Positions 27,379 to 36,342 of a stretch of DNA of 64,000 nt are shown piece by piece (the stretch's first letter is position 1; each line of letters starts with the position of its first letter). The position numbers and the translations under genes were made by a program. Under the pieces are notes generated by a model. It worked only from the letters and a program-made list of their open reading frames with translations, was not told the origin of the DNA and searched no databases. Source of the stretch: Streptomyces sp. CHD11 (GTDB lineage Bacteria > Actinomycetota > Actinomycetes > Streptomycetales > Streptomycetaceae); assembly GCF_018638295.1 (NCBI RefSeq), contig NZ_JABTTS010000018.1:1-64000 (forward strand), given 5' to 3'.

Positions 27379-28869
27379 TCAGCCCGCGACGAAGGTGTGC
27401 GCGGCCTTGTCGTGCCAGCACTGCCGCCAGGGCTTGTCGAAGAGGCACCACAGGATGCCGACGACACCGACGACGAGCAGCCCGGGGACGCTGAAGATCA
27501 GCCAGCGGCGCAGGGCGGCGCCGAAGGCCGGGGCGTCATGGCCCTCGATGTCCCGTACGTCCAGGCCCAGCAGCTTCTTGCCCAGGGTGCGCCCCCACCT
27601 GACGGTGGGCAGCACCTCGTAGAGGACCCCGGCCAGGAGCAGGACGGCGAGGACGATGCCGAGATGGACCGAGGTGGTGCCGTCGAGCAGCCAGACCGTG
27701 ACCGTCTCGCCGGACAGCTTGGCGGCTTCGATCTTCGCGTCGATGTGGTCCATGGCCCTGATGCCGAGCGGGACACCGGCCGCCGCGGTGACGGCGCCGA
27801 GCACGAGCGTGTCCAGCAGCCGGGCGGCCAGCCGCCTGCCGAGCGGGGCGGGGCGGGCCTCGGCCTGACGGCGGGCGGCGGCCTGGAACGGGTCGTCGAC
27901 CGGCGGCTTCCACGGCGCGACCGGCGGCTCCTCGCCACCGGCGAGCCGGTGCACCTGCTGGGCCCAGGAGGACTGGCCACCGCCCACGCCGCTCGACAGG
28001 GGCCCGGGTCCGGAAGCGGCCGGGACGGGAGCCTCCGGGGCGGCGGGTACAGCCGGCGCGGCGGGCTGGACCGGGGCGGCGGGCCGCGGCGGCACGGCCG
28101 CGGCGGCGGCCTGCTGTGGTCCGGCCGGAGCGGCGGGGGTGGCAGGAGCGGCGGGAGGGACCGGGGCGGCGGCGCGGGCGGCCGCCGCCTTTCCGGCGCC
28201 GAAACCGGGGCGCCCGGAGGCGGCGCCCGCATCCTGGTTCCGCTCCCCCGCGCGCGGCGCGACGGCGCGGAAGGTCATCGTGCCGTCCTCCACCGCGCCG
28301 GTGTCGGCCGCCTGCCGCGGGTTCGGCGCGGGTCTGCGGAACACGAAGGTCCCGCCGCCGGCGTCCGCACCCGCCTCCGGGACGCCCGGGTCGGCGGTAC
28401 CGGCCTCCGGCGCCGACGGTGCGGACGGCGCTGGTGCGGCCGGTGCGGCCGGGTGCGGCACGCGCGGGTCGGCGCCCCAGGAGACCTTGCGGTCCTGGTC
28501 GCCGCCGAAACCGGACTGGCGGGAGCGGTCGGCGCCCCAGGCCGTGGCGGGCTCGGGCCGGCTGCCGTGCTGCGCCTCGGCCGGTGACGGGGACGCGGAC
28601 GGCTCGGGAGCCGGGGACGGCGCCGGGAACGCCGGTTCGTCCGCCGGGTCCTCGTCGAAGAAGTGCGGGCCCGTCTCCTCGACGGAGGGCCGCGCGGGGC
28701 CGGCGCCGGACGGCGCGGCGAGCGGTTCGCCGTCCCCGGGGGCCGGACGGCTGGTGCCCGGCACCCAGGAGGCGCCGTTCCAGTACCGGACATATCCGGG
28801 AATGGACGGGTCCGGGTAGTACCCTTCGCGGGGCCTGTCGTCACCGGGGGCCGGGGTTGGGGCACTCAT
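27379..28869 (-). CDS. DUF2510 and RDD-domain membrane protein
   Basis: 496 residues. The N-terminal DUF2510 is GYYPDPSIPGYVRYWNGASWVPG, a WW-like module. About 290 residues of Pro/Ala-rich linker follow. The RDD domain starts at LGRRLAARLLDTLVLGAVTAAAG and continues with VRWGRTLGKKLLGLDVRDI and WLIFSVPGLLVVGVVGILW. ATG 28869 gives the MSAPTPAPGDDRPREGYYP start. Two adjacent RDD genes suggest a duplicated membrane module, one with a soluble recognition domain. Confidence 0.85.
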   Translation of the reverse strand: MSAPTPAPGDDRPREGYYPDPSIPGYVRYWNGASWVPGTSRPAPGDGEPLAAPSGAGPARPSVEETGPHFFDEDPADEPAFPAPSPAPEPSASPSPAEAQHGSRPEPATAWGADRSRQSGFGGDQDRKVSWGADPRVPHPAAPAAPAPSAPSAPEAGTADPGVPEAGADAGGGTFVFRRPAPNPRQAADTGAVEDGTMTFRAVAPRAGERNQDAGAASGRPGFGAGKAAAARAAAPVPPAAPATPAAPAGPQQAAAAAVPPRPAAPVQPAAPAVPAAPEAPVPAASGPGPLSSGVGGGQSSWAQQVHRLAGGEEPPVAPWKPPVDDPFQAAARRQAEARPAPLGRRLAARLLDTLVLGAVTAAAGVPLGIRAMDHIDAKIEAAKLSGETVTVWLLDGTTSVHLGIVLAVLLLAGVLYEVLPTVRWGRTLGKKLLGLDVRDIEGHDAPAFGAALRRWLIFSVPGLLVVGVVGILWCLFDKPWRQCWHDKAAHTFVAG

Positions 28870-28982
28870 TCCGTCGTCCCGTATCTGCTCGATGGGTGAT
28901 GGGGGAGGACCACATCTATCAGACGGACGGGGGCCTGACCGCCTCTCCGGCCGGACCCCACTCCTTTCGGGCACCTTCTCGG

Positions 28983-30392
28983 TCAGAAGAGCTTGCCCGG
29001 GTTCAGAATGCCGAGCGGATCGAAGACCTTCTTGACGGACCGCTGCATCTCCAGGCCCACGGGTCCCAGTTCGCGCGCCAGCCACTCCTTCTTCAGCACA
29101 CCCACGCCGTGTTCGCCGGTGATGGTGCCGCCGAGTTCCAGACCGAGCGCCATGATCTCGTCGAAGGACTCCCGGGCCCGCCGGGACTCGTCCGGGTCGG
29201 TGGCGTCGAAGCAGACCGTCGGGTGGGTGTTGCCGTCGCCGGCGTGGGCGACGACGCCGATGGTCAGCCGGTACTTCCCGGAGATCCGCTCGACGCCTTC
29301 GATGAGCTCGCCCAGCCTGGAGCGGGGCACGCAGACGTCGTCGATCATCGTGGTGCCCTTGACCGCTTCCAGCGCGACCAGGGACATCCGCCGGGCCTGG
29401 AGCAGCAGTTCGGACTCCGCGGCGTCCTCGGCCGGGACGACCCGGGTGGCGCCGGCGGCCTCGCACAGCGCGCCGACGGCGGCGAGGTCCGCCGCCGGGT
29501 CGGTGGTGTCGAAGGCGGCCAGGAGGAGCGCCTCGGTGGAGTCCGGCAGGCCCATGCGGGACATGTCGTTGACGGCCCTGACCGTCGTACGGTCCATGAG
29601 TTCGAGGAGTGAGGGGACGTGGCCTTCGGCCATGACGCGGCACACGGCGTCACAGGCGGCGGCCCCGGAGGAGAACTCGGCGGCCAGCACCAGCTGCCCG
29701 GGCGGCTTGGGCCGCAGGGCGAGGACCGCGCGGACGACGATGCCGAGGGAGCCCTCGGAGCCGACGAAGAGACGGGTCAGGTCGTATCCGGCGACGCCCT
29801 TGGCGGTGCGGCGGCCGGTGGACATCAGGCGGCCGTCGGCGAGGACGACGTCCAGTCCGAGCACGTACTCGGCCGTCACTCCGTACTTGACGCAGCACAG
29901 CCCGCCCGACGCGGTGCCGATGTTGCCCCCGATGGTGCACGTCTCCCAGCTCGAGGGGTCCGGCGGGTAGGAGAGGCCGTGCTCGCCGACGGCGCGGGAG
30001 AGCGCCGCGTTGACGACGCCGGGTTCGACGACGGCGATCCGGTCGACCGGGCTGATCTCCAGGATGCGGTCCATCCGGGTCAGGCAGAGCACGATGCAGC
30101 CGTCGGTGGCGTTGGCGGCGCCGGACAGGCCGGTACGGGCGCCCTGCGGGACGACCGGCACACGCAGGGCGGTGGCGGTGCGCATGACGTGCTGGACCTG
30201 TTCGACCGTGCGCGGCAGGACCACCGCCGCCGGGCTGCCGGCCCGGCAGAAGCTCGCCATGTCGTGGGCGTAGGAGGCCGTGATGTCGGGGTCGGTGAGG
30301 ACGGCCTCTGCGGGCAGGCCGTCCAGCAGCCGGTCGACGAGCGGGCCGGCCGCGACCGTGACGTCATCGCGTGGCGTTTCGATACGGCGCAT
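28983..30392 (-). CDS. FAD-binding oxidoreductase (GlcD/D-lactate dehydrogenase-like)
   Basis: 469 residues. The PCMH-type FAD domain includes VVLPRTVEQVQHVMRTA, PVVPQGARTGLSGAA, DPSSWETCTIGGNIGTASGG and LTRLFVGSEGSLGIV. The C-terminal FAD-oxidase domain includes VGVVAHAGDGNTHP and TGEHGVGVLKKEWL. It oxidises a 2-hydroxy acid such as glycolate or D-lactate. No GlcE or GlcF partner is adjacent. ATG 30392 lies 166 bp from the hpd stop codon, with a terminator between. Confidence 0.9.
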   Translation of the reverse strand: MRRIETPRDDVTVAAGPLVDRLLDGLPAEAVLTDPDITASYAHDMASFCRAGSPAAVVLPRTVEQVQHVMRTATALRVPVVPQGARTGLSGAANATDGCIVLCLTRMDRILEISPVDRIAVVEPGVVNAALSRAVGEHGLSYPPDPSSWETCTIGGNIGTASGGLCCVKYGVTAEYVLGLDVVLADGRLMSTGRRTAKGVAGYDLTRLFVGSEGSLGIVVRAVLALRPKPPGQLVLAAEFSSGAAACDAVCRVMAEGHVPSLLELMDRTTVRAVNDMSRMGLPDSTEALLLAAFDTTDPAADLAAVGALCEAAGATRVVPAEDAAESELLLQARRMSLVALEAVKGTTMIDDVCVPRSRLGELIEGVERISGKYRLTIGVVAHAGDGNTHPTVCFDATDPDESRRARESFDEIMALGLELGGTITGEHGVGVLKKEWLARELGPVGLEMQRSVKKVFDPLGILNPGKLF

Positions 30393-30465
30393 GATCACAG
30401 CGTCGCAGTCGGGACCACCGGTGTGAAGCCCGCGTACGGCAGCCGCGTCCCCTCGGGGTGTGATC

Positions 30466-30494
30466 GGGGTGCCTGCCCCGTGGGGAGGCACCCC
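30466..30494 (-). terminator. Terminator of hpd
   Basis: GGGGTGCCT-g-CCCC-gt-GGGG-AGGCACCCC is a continuous hairpin about 65 bases past the hpd stop codon. Confidence 0.82.
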
Positions 30495-30558
30495 GCCCCC
30501 CTGCGGGAGGACGCCTGGGCGGCCGTCCGCACGCAGGCGGGCAGCGGGGGCTGCCGGG

Positions 30559-31707
30559 TCACAGGTTGCCGCGCTTCTCCTGCTCGCGTTCGATCGCTTC
30601 GAACAGGGCCTTGAAGTTGCCCTTGCCGAAGCCCATCGAGCCGTGCCGTTCGATGAGTTCGAAGAACACCGTCGGGCGGTCCTGGACCGGCTTGGTGAAG
30701 ATCTGCAGCAGGTACCCGTCCTCGTCCCGGTCGACGAGGATCTTCAGCTCACGCAGCGTCTCGACCGGCACCCGCGTCTCGCCGGCCCACTCGCCGAGGG
30801 TGTCGTAGTACGAGTCGGGGGTGTCCAGGAACCGCACACCGGACGCGCGCATCTGGCGGACCGTCCGCACGATGTCGTTGGTGTTGAGCGCGATGTGCTG
30901 CACGCCCGCGCCGCCGTAGAACTCCAGGTACTCGTCGATCTGGGACTTCTTCTTGGCGATGGCGGGCTCGTTGATCGGGAACTTGACCTTGAGCGTGCCG
31001 TCGGCGACCACCTTCGACATCAGCGCGCTGTACTCGGTGGCGATGTCGTCGCCCACGAACTCCTTCATGTTCGTGAAGCCCATGACCTTGTTGTAGAACG
31101 CGACCCACTCGTTCATCCGGCCGAGCTCGACATTGCCGACGCAGTGGTCGACGGCCTGGAAGGACCGGTGGGCCGGGGGCTCGACGATCGGGTCGGCGGC
31201 GACGTAACCGGGCAGGTACGGGCCGTCGTAGCCGCCGCGCTCGACCAGTGTGTGCCGGGTCCTGCCGTACGTGGCGATCGAGGCCAGGACGACGGTGCCG
31301 TGCTCGTCCTTCAGCTCGTAGGGCTCGGCGACGGAGCGGGCGCCGTGCTCGATGGCGTAGGCGTACGCGGCGCGCGCGTCCGGGACCTCGATGGCGAGGT
31401 CGACGACACCGTCGCCGTGCGCGGCCACGTGGTCGGCGAGGAAGGCGCCCCACTCGGTGGACTGCTTGATCACCGAGGTGAGGACGAAGCGGGCGGAGCC
31501 GCTCTCCAGGACGTACGCGGCGGTCTCGCGGCTGCCGTTCTCCGGTCCGGAGTAGGCGACCAGCTTCATGCCGAAGGCGGTGGAGTAGTAGTGCGCCGCC
31601 TGCTTGGCGTTGCCCACGGCGAAGACGACCGCGTCCATTCCCTTGACCGGGAAGGGGTCGGCCTGCCGGGCGGTCGCTGCGGGAGTGTGGTCTGTGGTCT
31701 GCGTCAT
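30559..31707 (-). CDS. hpd: 4-Hydroxyphenylpyruvate dioxygenase
   Basis: 382 residues. The iron ligands are visible: His in FQAVDHCVGNV, His in GVQHIALNTNDI, Glu in VFFELIERHGSMGFG. It converts 4-hydroxyphenylpyruvate to homogentisate in tyrosine breakdown, and homogentisate can form ochre pigment. No ribosome site precedes ATG 31707. It is divergent from an AsnC-family regulator with an operator-like palindrome between them. Confidence 0.96.
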   Translation of the reverse strand: MTQTTDHTPAATARQADPFPVKGMDAVVFAVGNAKQAAHYYSTAFGMKLVAYSGPENGSRETAAYVLESGSARFVLTSVIKQSTEWGAFLADHVAAHGDGVVDLAIEVPDARAAYAYAIEHGARSVAEPYELKDEHGTVVLASIATYGRTRHTLVERGGYDGPYLPGYVAADPIVEPPAHRSFQAVDHCVGNVELGRMNEWVAFYNKVMGFTNMKEFVGDDIATEYSALMSKVVADGTLKVKFPINEPAIAKKKSQIDEYLEFYGGAGVQHIALNTNDIVRTVRQMRASGVRFLDTPDSYYDTLGEWAGETRVPVETLRELKILVDRDEDGYLLQIFTKPVQDRPTVFFELIERHGSMGFGKGNFKALFEAIEREQEKRGNL

Positions 31708-31746
31708 AGGGGCAGGGTGGGCCAGCTCTGCAAGGTGCGCAATAGT

Positions 31747-31765
31747 TTGCCCGTTCACTGGGCAA
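31747..31765. promoter_or_regulatory. Palindrome between hpd and the AsnC regulator
   Basis: TTGCCC-GTTCACT-GGGCAA has perfect 6-bp arms, with a related GCGCAATAGTTTGC just before it. It lies 40 bp upstream of hpd and 65 bp upstream of the regulator, as expected for an Lrp/AsnC autoregulatory and target site. Confidence 0.6.
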
Positions 31766-31829
31766 TGTGTTCAGTCGGATGCCCGACCTCTCGGGCTTTC
31801 TGTACAGGATGACCATCGGGGAGGCCGGA

Positions 31830-32300
31830 ATGGCGATCGATCATCTGGACGGGCGGATCATCCTGCTGCTGGCGCGGGAGCCGCGGACCGGGGTGCTGGA
31901 GATGTCCCGCCGGCTCGGGGTGGCGCGCGGGACGGTGCAGGCCCGCCTCGACCGGCTTCAGTCGAACGGAGTCATCCGCGGATTCGGCCCCGAGGTGGAT
32001 CCGGCGGCCCTCGGCTACCCGGTCACGGCCTTCGCCACACTGCAGATCCGGCAGGGTCAAGGGGCCGATGTACGGGCGCACTTGACGGGTGTGCCGGAGG
32101 TGCTGGAGCTGCACACCACGACCGGCACCGGGGACATGATGTGCCGGCTGGTGGCACGCTCCAACGCCGATCTTCAGCGGGTGATCGACCGCGTGGTCGG
32201 TTTTGATGGCATCGTCCGGGCCTCCACGGCGATCGTCATGGAGAATCCCGTTCCGCTGCGGATCATCCCGCTGGTGGAACAGGCCGCGCTCGGAGAGTGA
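31830..32300 (+). CDS. Lrp/AsnC-family transcriptional regulator
   Basis: 156 residues. An N-terminal helix-turn-helix (LDGRIILLLAREPRTGVLEMSRRLGVARGTVQARLDRLQ) is followed by the RAM ligand domain (PVTAFATLQIRQGQ...VLELHTTTGTGDMMCRLVARSNADLQ). ATG 31830 is chosen because GGGGAGG lies five bases upstream; earlier ATGs lack a site. Divergent placement suggests it senses tyrosine or a related amino acid and controls hpd. Confidence 0.9.
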   Translation: MAIDHLDGRIILLLAREPRTGVLEMSRRLGVARGTVQARLDRLQSNGVIRGFGPEVDPAALGYPVTAFATLQIRQGQGADVRAHLTGVPEVLELHTTTGTGDMMCRLVARSNADLQRVIDRVVGFDGIVRASTAIVMENPVPLRIIPLVEQAALGE

Positions 32301-32329
32301 CCCGACCTGGCCGACTGGGGTGAGCCGCT

Positions 32330-32977
32330 GTGAACTTCTGGGAGTACCTGGGGAGCCGGCATCAGCAGATCCTCGTCGACACCTACCAGCACGCCAGCGT
32401 GGTCTTCCAGTGCATGGTGGTGGCGACGCTGCTCGGTGTGGCGATCGGGGTGGCCACCTACCGCAGTGAGTGGGCGGGCAACCTCGCCACGACCGCCACC
32501 GCGACCCTGCTGACCATCCCCGCGCTGGCCATGATCGGTCTGCTGATCCCCGTGGTGGGGCTCGGGGTGCCGCCGACGGTGATCGCGCTGACGCTGTACG
32601 GGCTGCTGCCGATCGTGCGGAACGCGATCGTGGGCCTGCGCGGGGTCGATCCCTCCCTGGTGGACGCGGCCAAGGGGATCGGGATGTCGCGCCCGGCCCG
32701 GCTGGCACGGGTGGAGCTGCCGCTGGCCTGGCCGCCCATCCTGACCGGGATCCGGGTCTCGACCCAGATGCTGATGGGTATCGCGGCCATCGCCGCCTTC
32801 GCCTCCGGTCCCGGCCTGGGCAATCTGATCTTCCGCGGCATCGCCTCGCTGGGCAGCTCCAACGCGCTGAACCAGGTACTGGCGGGCACGCTCTGCATCA
32901 TCGTGCTGGCACTGCTCTTCGACGCCGCGTACGTGCTCATCGGCCGGCTGACCATTCCCAGGGGGATCCGTGCCTGA
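32330..32977 (+). CDS. Osmoprotectant ABC transporter permease (OpuCB/ProW-like)
   Basis: 215 residues, five or six helices. The EAA-type loop GLRGVDPSLVDAAKGIGMSRPARLARVELPLAWPPILTGIR couples to the ATPase. GTG 32330 follows GGGTGAG. It is first of four overlapping genes: two permeases, a CBS-containing ATPase and a binding protein, the usual make-up of glycine betaine/choline/carnitine importers. Confidence 0.92.
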   Translation: MNFWEYLGSRHQQILVDTYQHASVVFQCMVVATLLGVAIGVATYRSEWAGNLATTATATLLTIPALAMIGLLIPVVGLGVPPTVIALTLYGLLPIVRNAIVGLRGVDPSLVDAAKGIGMSRPARLARVELPLAWPPILTGIRVSTQMLMGIAAIAAFASGPGLGNLIFRGIASLGSSNALNQVLAGTLCIIVLALLFDAAYVLIGRLTIPRGIRA

Positions 32978-34253
32978 GTCCGTACCCGGTTCCGTCACCG
33001 AACCCAAAAGCTCCGGGGCGCCGTCCCGGTCGGTCGGGGCCACCATCGAGCTGGAAGGGCTGACCAAGCGGTACCCGGGCAGTGCGCTGCCGGCCGTCGA
33101 CAACGTCACCATGGACATCAAGGAGGGCGAGACGGTGATCCTCGTCGGCCCCTCGGGCTGCGGGAAGTCCACCCTCCTGAAGATGATCAACCGGCTGATC
33201 GAGCCGACGGCCGGCCGGATCCGGATCGGCGGCGAGGACGTCACCGACATGGACCCGGTCCGGCTGCGCCGCAAGATCGGGTACGCGATCCAGGCGAGCG
33301 GGCTCTTCCCGCACATGACGGTGGCGCAGAACATCGCCCTGGTGCCGAAGATGCTGCGCTGGCCGGCGGCCCGGGTGCGGGCCCGGGTGGAGGAGATGCT
33401 GGACCTGGTCGGTCTGGACCCGGGTGAGTTCCACGGCCGCTACCCGCGCCGGCTCTCCGGCGGTCAGCAGCAGCGGGTGGGTGTGGCGCGGGCGCTGGCG
33501 GCGGATCCGCCGGTGCTCCTGATGGACGAGCCGTTCGGGGCGGTGGACCCGATCACCCGGGACCATCTCCAGGACGAGCTGATCCGGCTCCAGCGGGAGC
33601 TGCACAAGACGATCGTCTTCGTCACCCACGACTTCGACGAGGCGATCAAGATCGGCGACCGGATCGCGGTGCTGCGCGAACGCTCCCACATCGCCCAGTT
33701 CGACACCCCGGAGGCGATCCTCACCAACCCCGCCGACGACTTCGTGTCGGGCTTCGTCGGGGCGGGAGCGGCGCTGAAGCGGCTCAACCTGACCCGGGTG
33801 CGGGACGTGGGGATCACCGACTACCCGACGGTGCGGGTCGACGACCCGCTCCAGGAGATCTTCAACAGACTCCGCTCCGGCGGCACCAACGAGGTCCTGG
33901 TGCTCGACAAGCAGGGCCGCCCCTACAAGTGGCTGCGGCGCGGCGACATGATGCGCGCCAAGGGTTCGCTGGCCCGCGCGGGCGCGCTGGTGCACGACAC
34001 GGTGACCCAGGACGCGACCCTGCGGGACGCGCTGGAGGCGGTCCTCACCGACAACACCGGCCGGGTTCCGGTGACCGGGCGGCGGGGCGCGTACGAGGGT
34101 GTCGTGGACGTGGAGACGCTGATGAACTCCGTGCACGAACTGCTGGAGGCGGACCGGCTGGAGGCCAGGGAGGCGCAGGCCGGCCTGCAGGAGCAGCAGG
34201 CGTCGCAGACGCACGCCGAGCAGGAGGGCTTCGGAGGGGCGGCGAAGGCGTGA
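32970..34253 (+). CDS. Osmoprotectant ABC transporter ATP-binding protein with CBS domains
   Basis: 427 residues. Walker A is GPSGCGKST, the signature is LSGGQQQRVG, Walker B is VLLMDEPFGAVDP, and the H-loop is FVTHDFDEA. The C-terminal 150 residues include two CBS-like modules (TVRVDDPLQEIFNRLRSGGTNEVLVLDKQG and QDATLRDALEAVLTDNTGRVPVTG), which in OpuA-type systems sense ionic strength. It overlaps the upstream permease by eight bases and the next gene by four (GTGA). Confidence 0.93.
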   Translation: MPESVPGSVTEPKSSGAPSRSVGATIELEGLTKRYPGSALPAVDNVTMDIKEGETVILVGPSGCGKSTLLKMINRLIEPTAGRIRIGGEDVTDMDPVRLRRKIGYAIQASGLFPHMTVAQNIALVPKMLRWPAARVRARVEEMLDLVGLDPGEFHGRYPRRLSGGQQQRVGVARALAADPPVLLMDEPFGAVDPITRDHLQDELIRLQRELHKTIVFVTHDFDEAIKIGDRIAVLRERSHIAQFDTPEAILTNPADDFVSGFVGAGAALKRLNLTRVRDVGITDYPTVRVDDPLQEIFNRLRSGGTNEVLVLDKQGRPYKWLRRGDMMRAKGSLARAGALVHDTVTQDATLRDALEAVLTDNTGRVPVTGRRGAYEGVVDVETLMNSVHELLEADRLEAREAQAGLQEQQASQTHAEQEGFGGAAKA

Positions 34254-35113
34254 GGACCTCTTCCGGGCGGCGGCCCGAGGGCGAGCACGAGGTGAAGGGG
34301 CTGGCGTTCCGGGACGAGGGCGGCGGATCGTCCGACGACGACACCGCGGGCGCTCCGGCCCCGTCCGCCGGGCGGGCCCGGATGACCTGGCAGAAGCTGA
34401 CGTTCCTGCCGGTGGTGCTGATCGCCGTACTGCTCGCGACCTGGCTGTGGTTCGAGCAGGCGGACCTCGACGCGCTCACCCGGAACGCGCTGTCGGACGG
34501 GCGGGTCTCCCAGGCGCTGTGGCAGCACATCGCACTCACCGCGATCTCCACGTTCTTCGTGCTGATCATCGCGATCCCACTGGGCATCCTGCTGACCCGT
34601 CCGATGTTCCGCCGGGCCACTCCGGCGGCGATGGCCTTCGCCAACATGGGCCAGGCCACCCCGGCGATCGGCCTGCTGGCGCTGCTGGTGATCTGGCTGG
34701 GCATCGGCCGCAGGGCCGCCCTGATCGGCATCATCACCTACGCCGTGCTGCCGGTGCTGTCCAACACCATCGCCGGGCTGAAGGCCAACGACCCCACCCT
34801 GCTGGAGGCGGCGCGCGGGATCGGCATCTCCCCGCTGGGCGTGCTCGCGCGCGTCGAGCTGCCGCTGGCCGTTCCGCTCATCCTGGCGGGGGTGCGCACG
34901 GCGCTCGTCCTGAACGTCGGTACGGCGACCCTGGCGACGTTCGGCGGGGGCGGCGGGCTCGGCGTGCTGATCACCACCGGGATCACCAGTCAGCGGATGC
35001 CGGTGCTGATGGTGGGCTCGATCCTCACGGTGGTACTCGCGCTGCTGGTCGACTGGCTGGCCTCACTGGCGGAACTGCTGCTGCGGCCCCGGGGTCTGGA
35101 GGCGGGGCAATGA
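34250..35113 (+). CDS. Osmoprotectant ABC transporter permease, second subunit
   Basis: 287 residues. A polar 40-residue N-terminal tail precedes the first helix (LTFLPVVLIAVLLATWLWF). The coupling loop is GLKANDPTLLEAARGIGISPLGVLARVELPLAVPLILAGVR, clearly paralogous to that of the first permease. GTG 34250 overlaps the ATPase stop as GTGA, and its own stop overlaps the next start as ATGA, so the operon is translationally coupled. Confidence 0.92.
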   Translation: MRTSSGRRPEGEHEVKGLAFRDEGGGSSDDDTAGAPAPSAGRARMTWQKLTFLPVVLIAVLLATWLWFEQADLDALTRNALSDGRVSQALWQHIALTAISTFFVLIIAIPLGILLTRPMFRRATPAAMAFANMGQATPAIGLLALLVIWLGIGRRAALIGIITYAVLPVLSNTIAGLKANDPTLLEAARGIGISPLGVLARVELPLAVPLILAGVRTALVLNVGTATLATFGGGGGLGVLITTGITSQRMPVLMVGSILTVVLALLVDWLASLAELLLRPRGLEAGQ

Positions 35114-36141
35114 GCCGTCCGGTACCGCTGTCGCGCCTGTTCCCGCGCCCTCTCCCGCGCCCGTTCCCGCGCCTTCTCCGGCGTCTGTGTCCGCTGCTGG
35201 CCGGGGCGCTGCTGGTGGCGGCCTCCGGCTGCGGTCTGACCAGCGGTTCGCCCATGGTCGACGACGTGGGACCCGGCTCGATCGGCCGGGGCGAACCACT
35301 GGAGGGCGCGACCCTCACCGTCACCTCCAAGGAGTTCACCGAGCAGCTGATCCTCGGGGCGATCATGGGCATCGCCTTCCAGGCGGCCGGCGCGGAGGTC
35401 ATCGACCGGACCGGTATCCAGGGGTCGGTCGGCTCCCGGGAAGCGGTCGTCCGGGGGGAGGCGGACGCCGGGTTCGAGTACACGGGCACGGCGTGGATCA
35501 CGTACCAGGGCAACAGCAGGCCGATCCCCGATCCGCGCGAGCAGTGGCTGGCGGTGCGGGACGCGGACGTGAAGAACGGGGTGACCTGGCTGGAACCGTC
35601 GGAGCTGAACAACACCTACGCCCTCGCCATGAACCAGGCGAACTTCGAGAGGTACGGCACGCGGACCCTCTCCGACGTGGCCGCGCTGGCGACATCCGAC
35701 CCGGGTGCGGTGACCCTGTGCGTGGAGGGCGAGTTCGCCAACCGCGCGGACGGGCTGCCGGGGATGGAGAAGACGTACGGCATGGACATCCCGGCGGGCA
35801 ACGTCACGCAGATGGACACCGGGATCATCTACACCCAGGCGGCCGAGGGCGCCTGTACCTACGGCGAGGTCTTCACCACCGACGGGCGCATCAAGTCCAT
35901 GAACCTGGTGGTGATGGAGGACGACAAGAAGTTCTTCCCCAACTACAACGCGGCGCCGACGGTCAACTCGGGCACCTTCGAGAAGTGGCCGGCCATCGCG
36001 GAGGTGCTCGCCCCCGTCACGGAGAAGCTGGACAACAACGTGGCACAGACGCTGAACGCCAAGGTGGACGTCGACGGGGAGGACCCGCACCAGGTCGCGC
36101 TGGACTGGATGGTGGAGGAAGGATTCGTCGAGGAGAACTAG
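35110..36141 (+). CDS. Osmoprotectant-binding lipoprotein (OpuC-type)
   Basis: 343 residues. The lipoprotein signal ends LLVAASGC. The mature domain has TLTVTSKEFTEQLILGAIMG, ADAGFEYTGTAWITYQG and FFPNYNAAPTVNSG, typical of the QAT/OpuAC-like betaine-binding fold. The n-region contains a duplicated RLFPRPLPRPFPRLL stretch from a repeated CGCGCCCTCTCC-like DNA word, making it unusually long. It captures the substrate outside the membrane for the permeases upstream. The palindromic element at 36164-36342 follows. Confidence 0.92.
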   Translation: MSRPVPLSRLFPRPLPRPFPRLLRRLCPLLAGALLVAASGCGLTSGSPMVDDVGPGSIGRGEPLEGATLTVTSKEFTEQLILGAIMGIAFQAAGAEVIDRTGIQGSVGSREAVVRGEADAGFEYTGTAWITYQGNSRPIPDPREQWLAVRDADVKNGVTWLEPSELNNTYALAMNQANFERYGTRTLSDVAALATSDPGAVTLCVEGEFANRADGLPGMEKTYGMDIPAGNVTQMDTGIIYTQAAEGACTYGEVFTTDGRIKSMNLVVMEDDKKFFPNYNAAPTVNSGTFEKWPAIAEVLAPVTEKLDNNVAQTLNAKVDVDGEDPHQVALDWMVEEGFVEEN

Positions 36142-36163
36142 CTGTTCCGTCCCGGCCGGCCGC

Positions 36164-36342
36164 CTAGGGCCTGTCTGACAATTCCCGTCGTCGCCCGGAG
36201 GGCGGCCCCGCGGCGTCAGGTGCGTGCTCTCGGCGTGCCGGGCGTAGAGCCTCGTACTGGATGTACTTGGCTCTGCGCACGGTGCGGCGAGAGTGCGTGC
36301 ATGGCGTCGCGGGGCAGACGGGAATTGTCAGACAGGCCCTAG
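36164..36342. mobile_element. 179-bp palindromic MITE-like element
   Basis: Perfect 26-bp terminal inverted repeats (left 36164-36189, right 36317-36342, containing CCTGTCTGACAATTCCC) bound an interior that is itself an imperfect palindrome: GCCCCGCGGCGTC near the left matches the complement of GGCGTCGCGGGGC near the right. It encodes nothing. CTAG marks both outer ends. It sits between convergent operons, and its right end supplies the TAG stop of the S16 protease gene. A non-autonomous transposon or foldback repeat is the best reading, and it can also terminate both transcripts. Confidence 0.75.
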
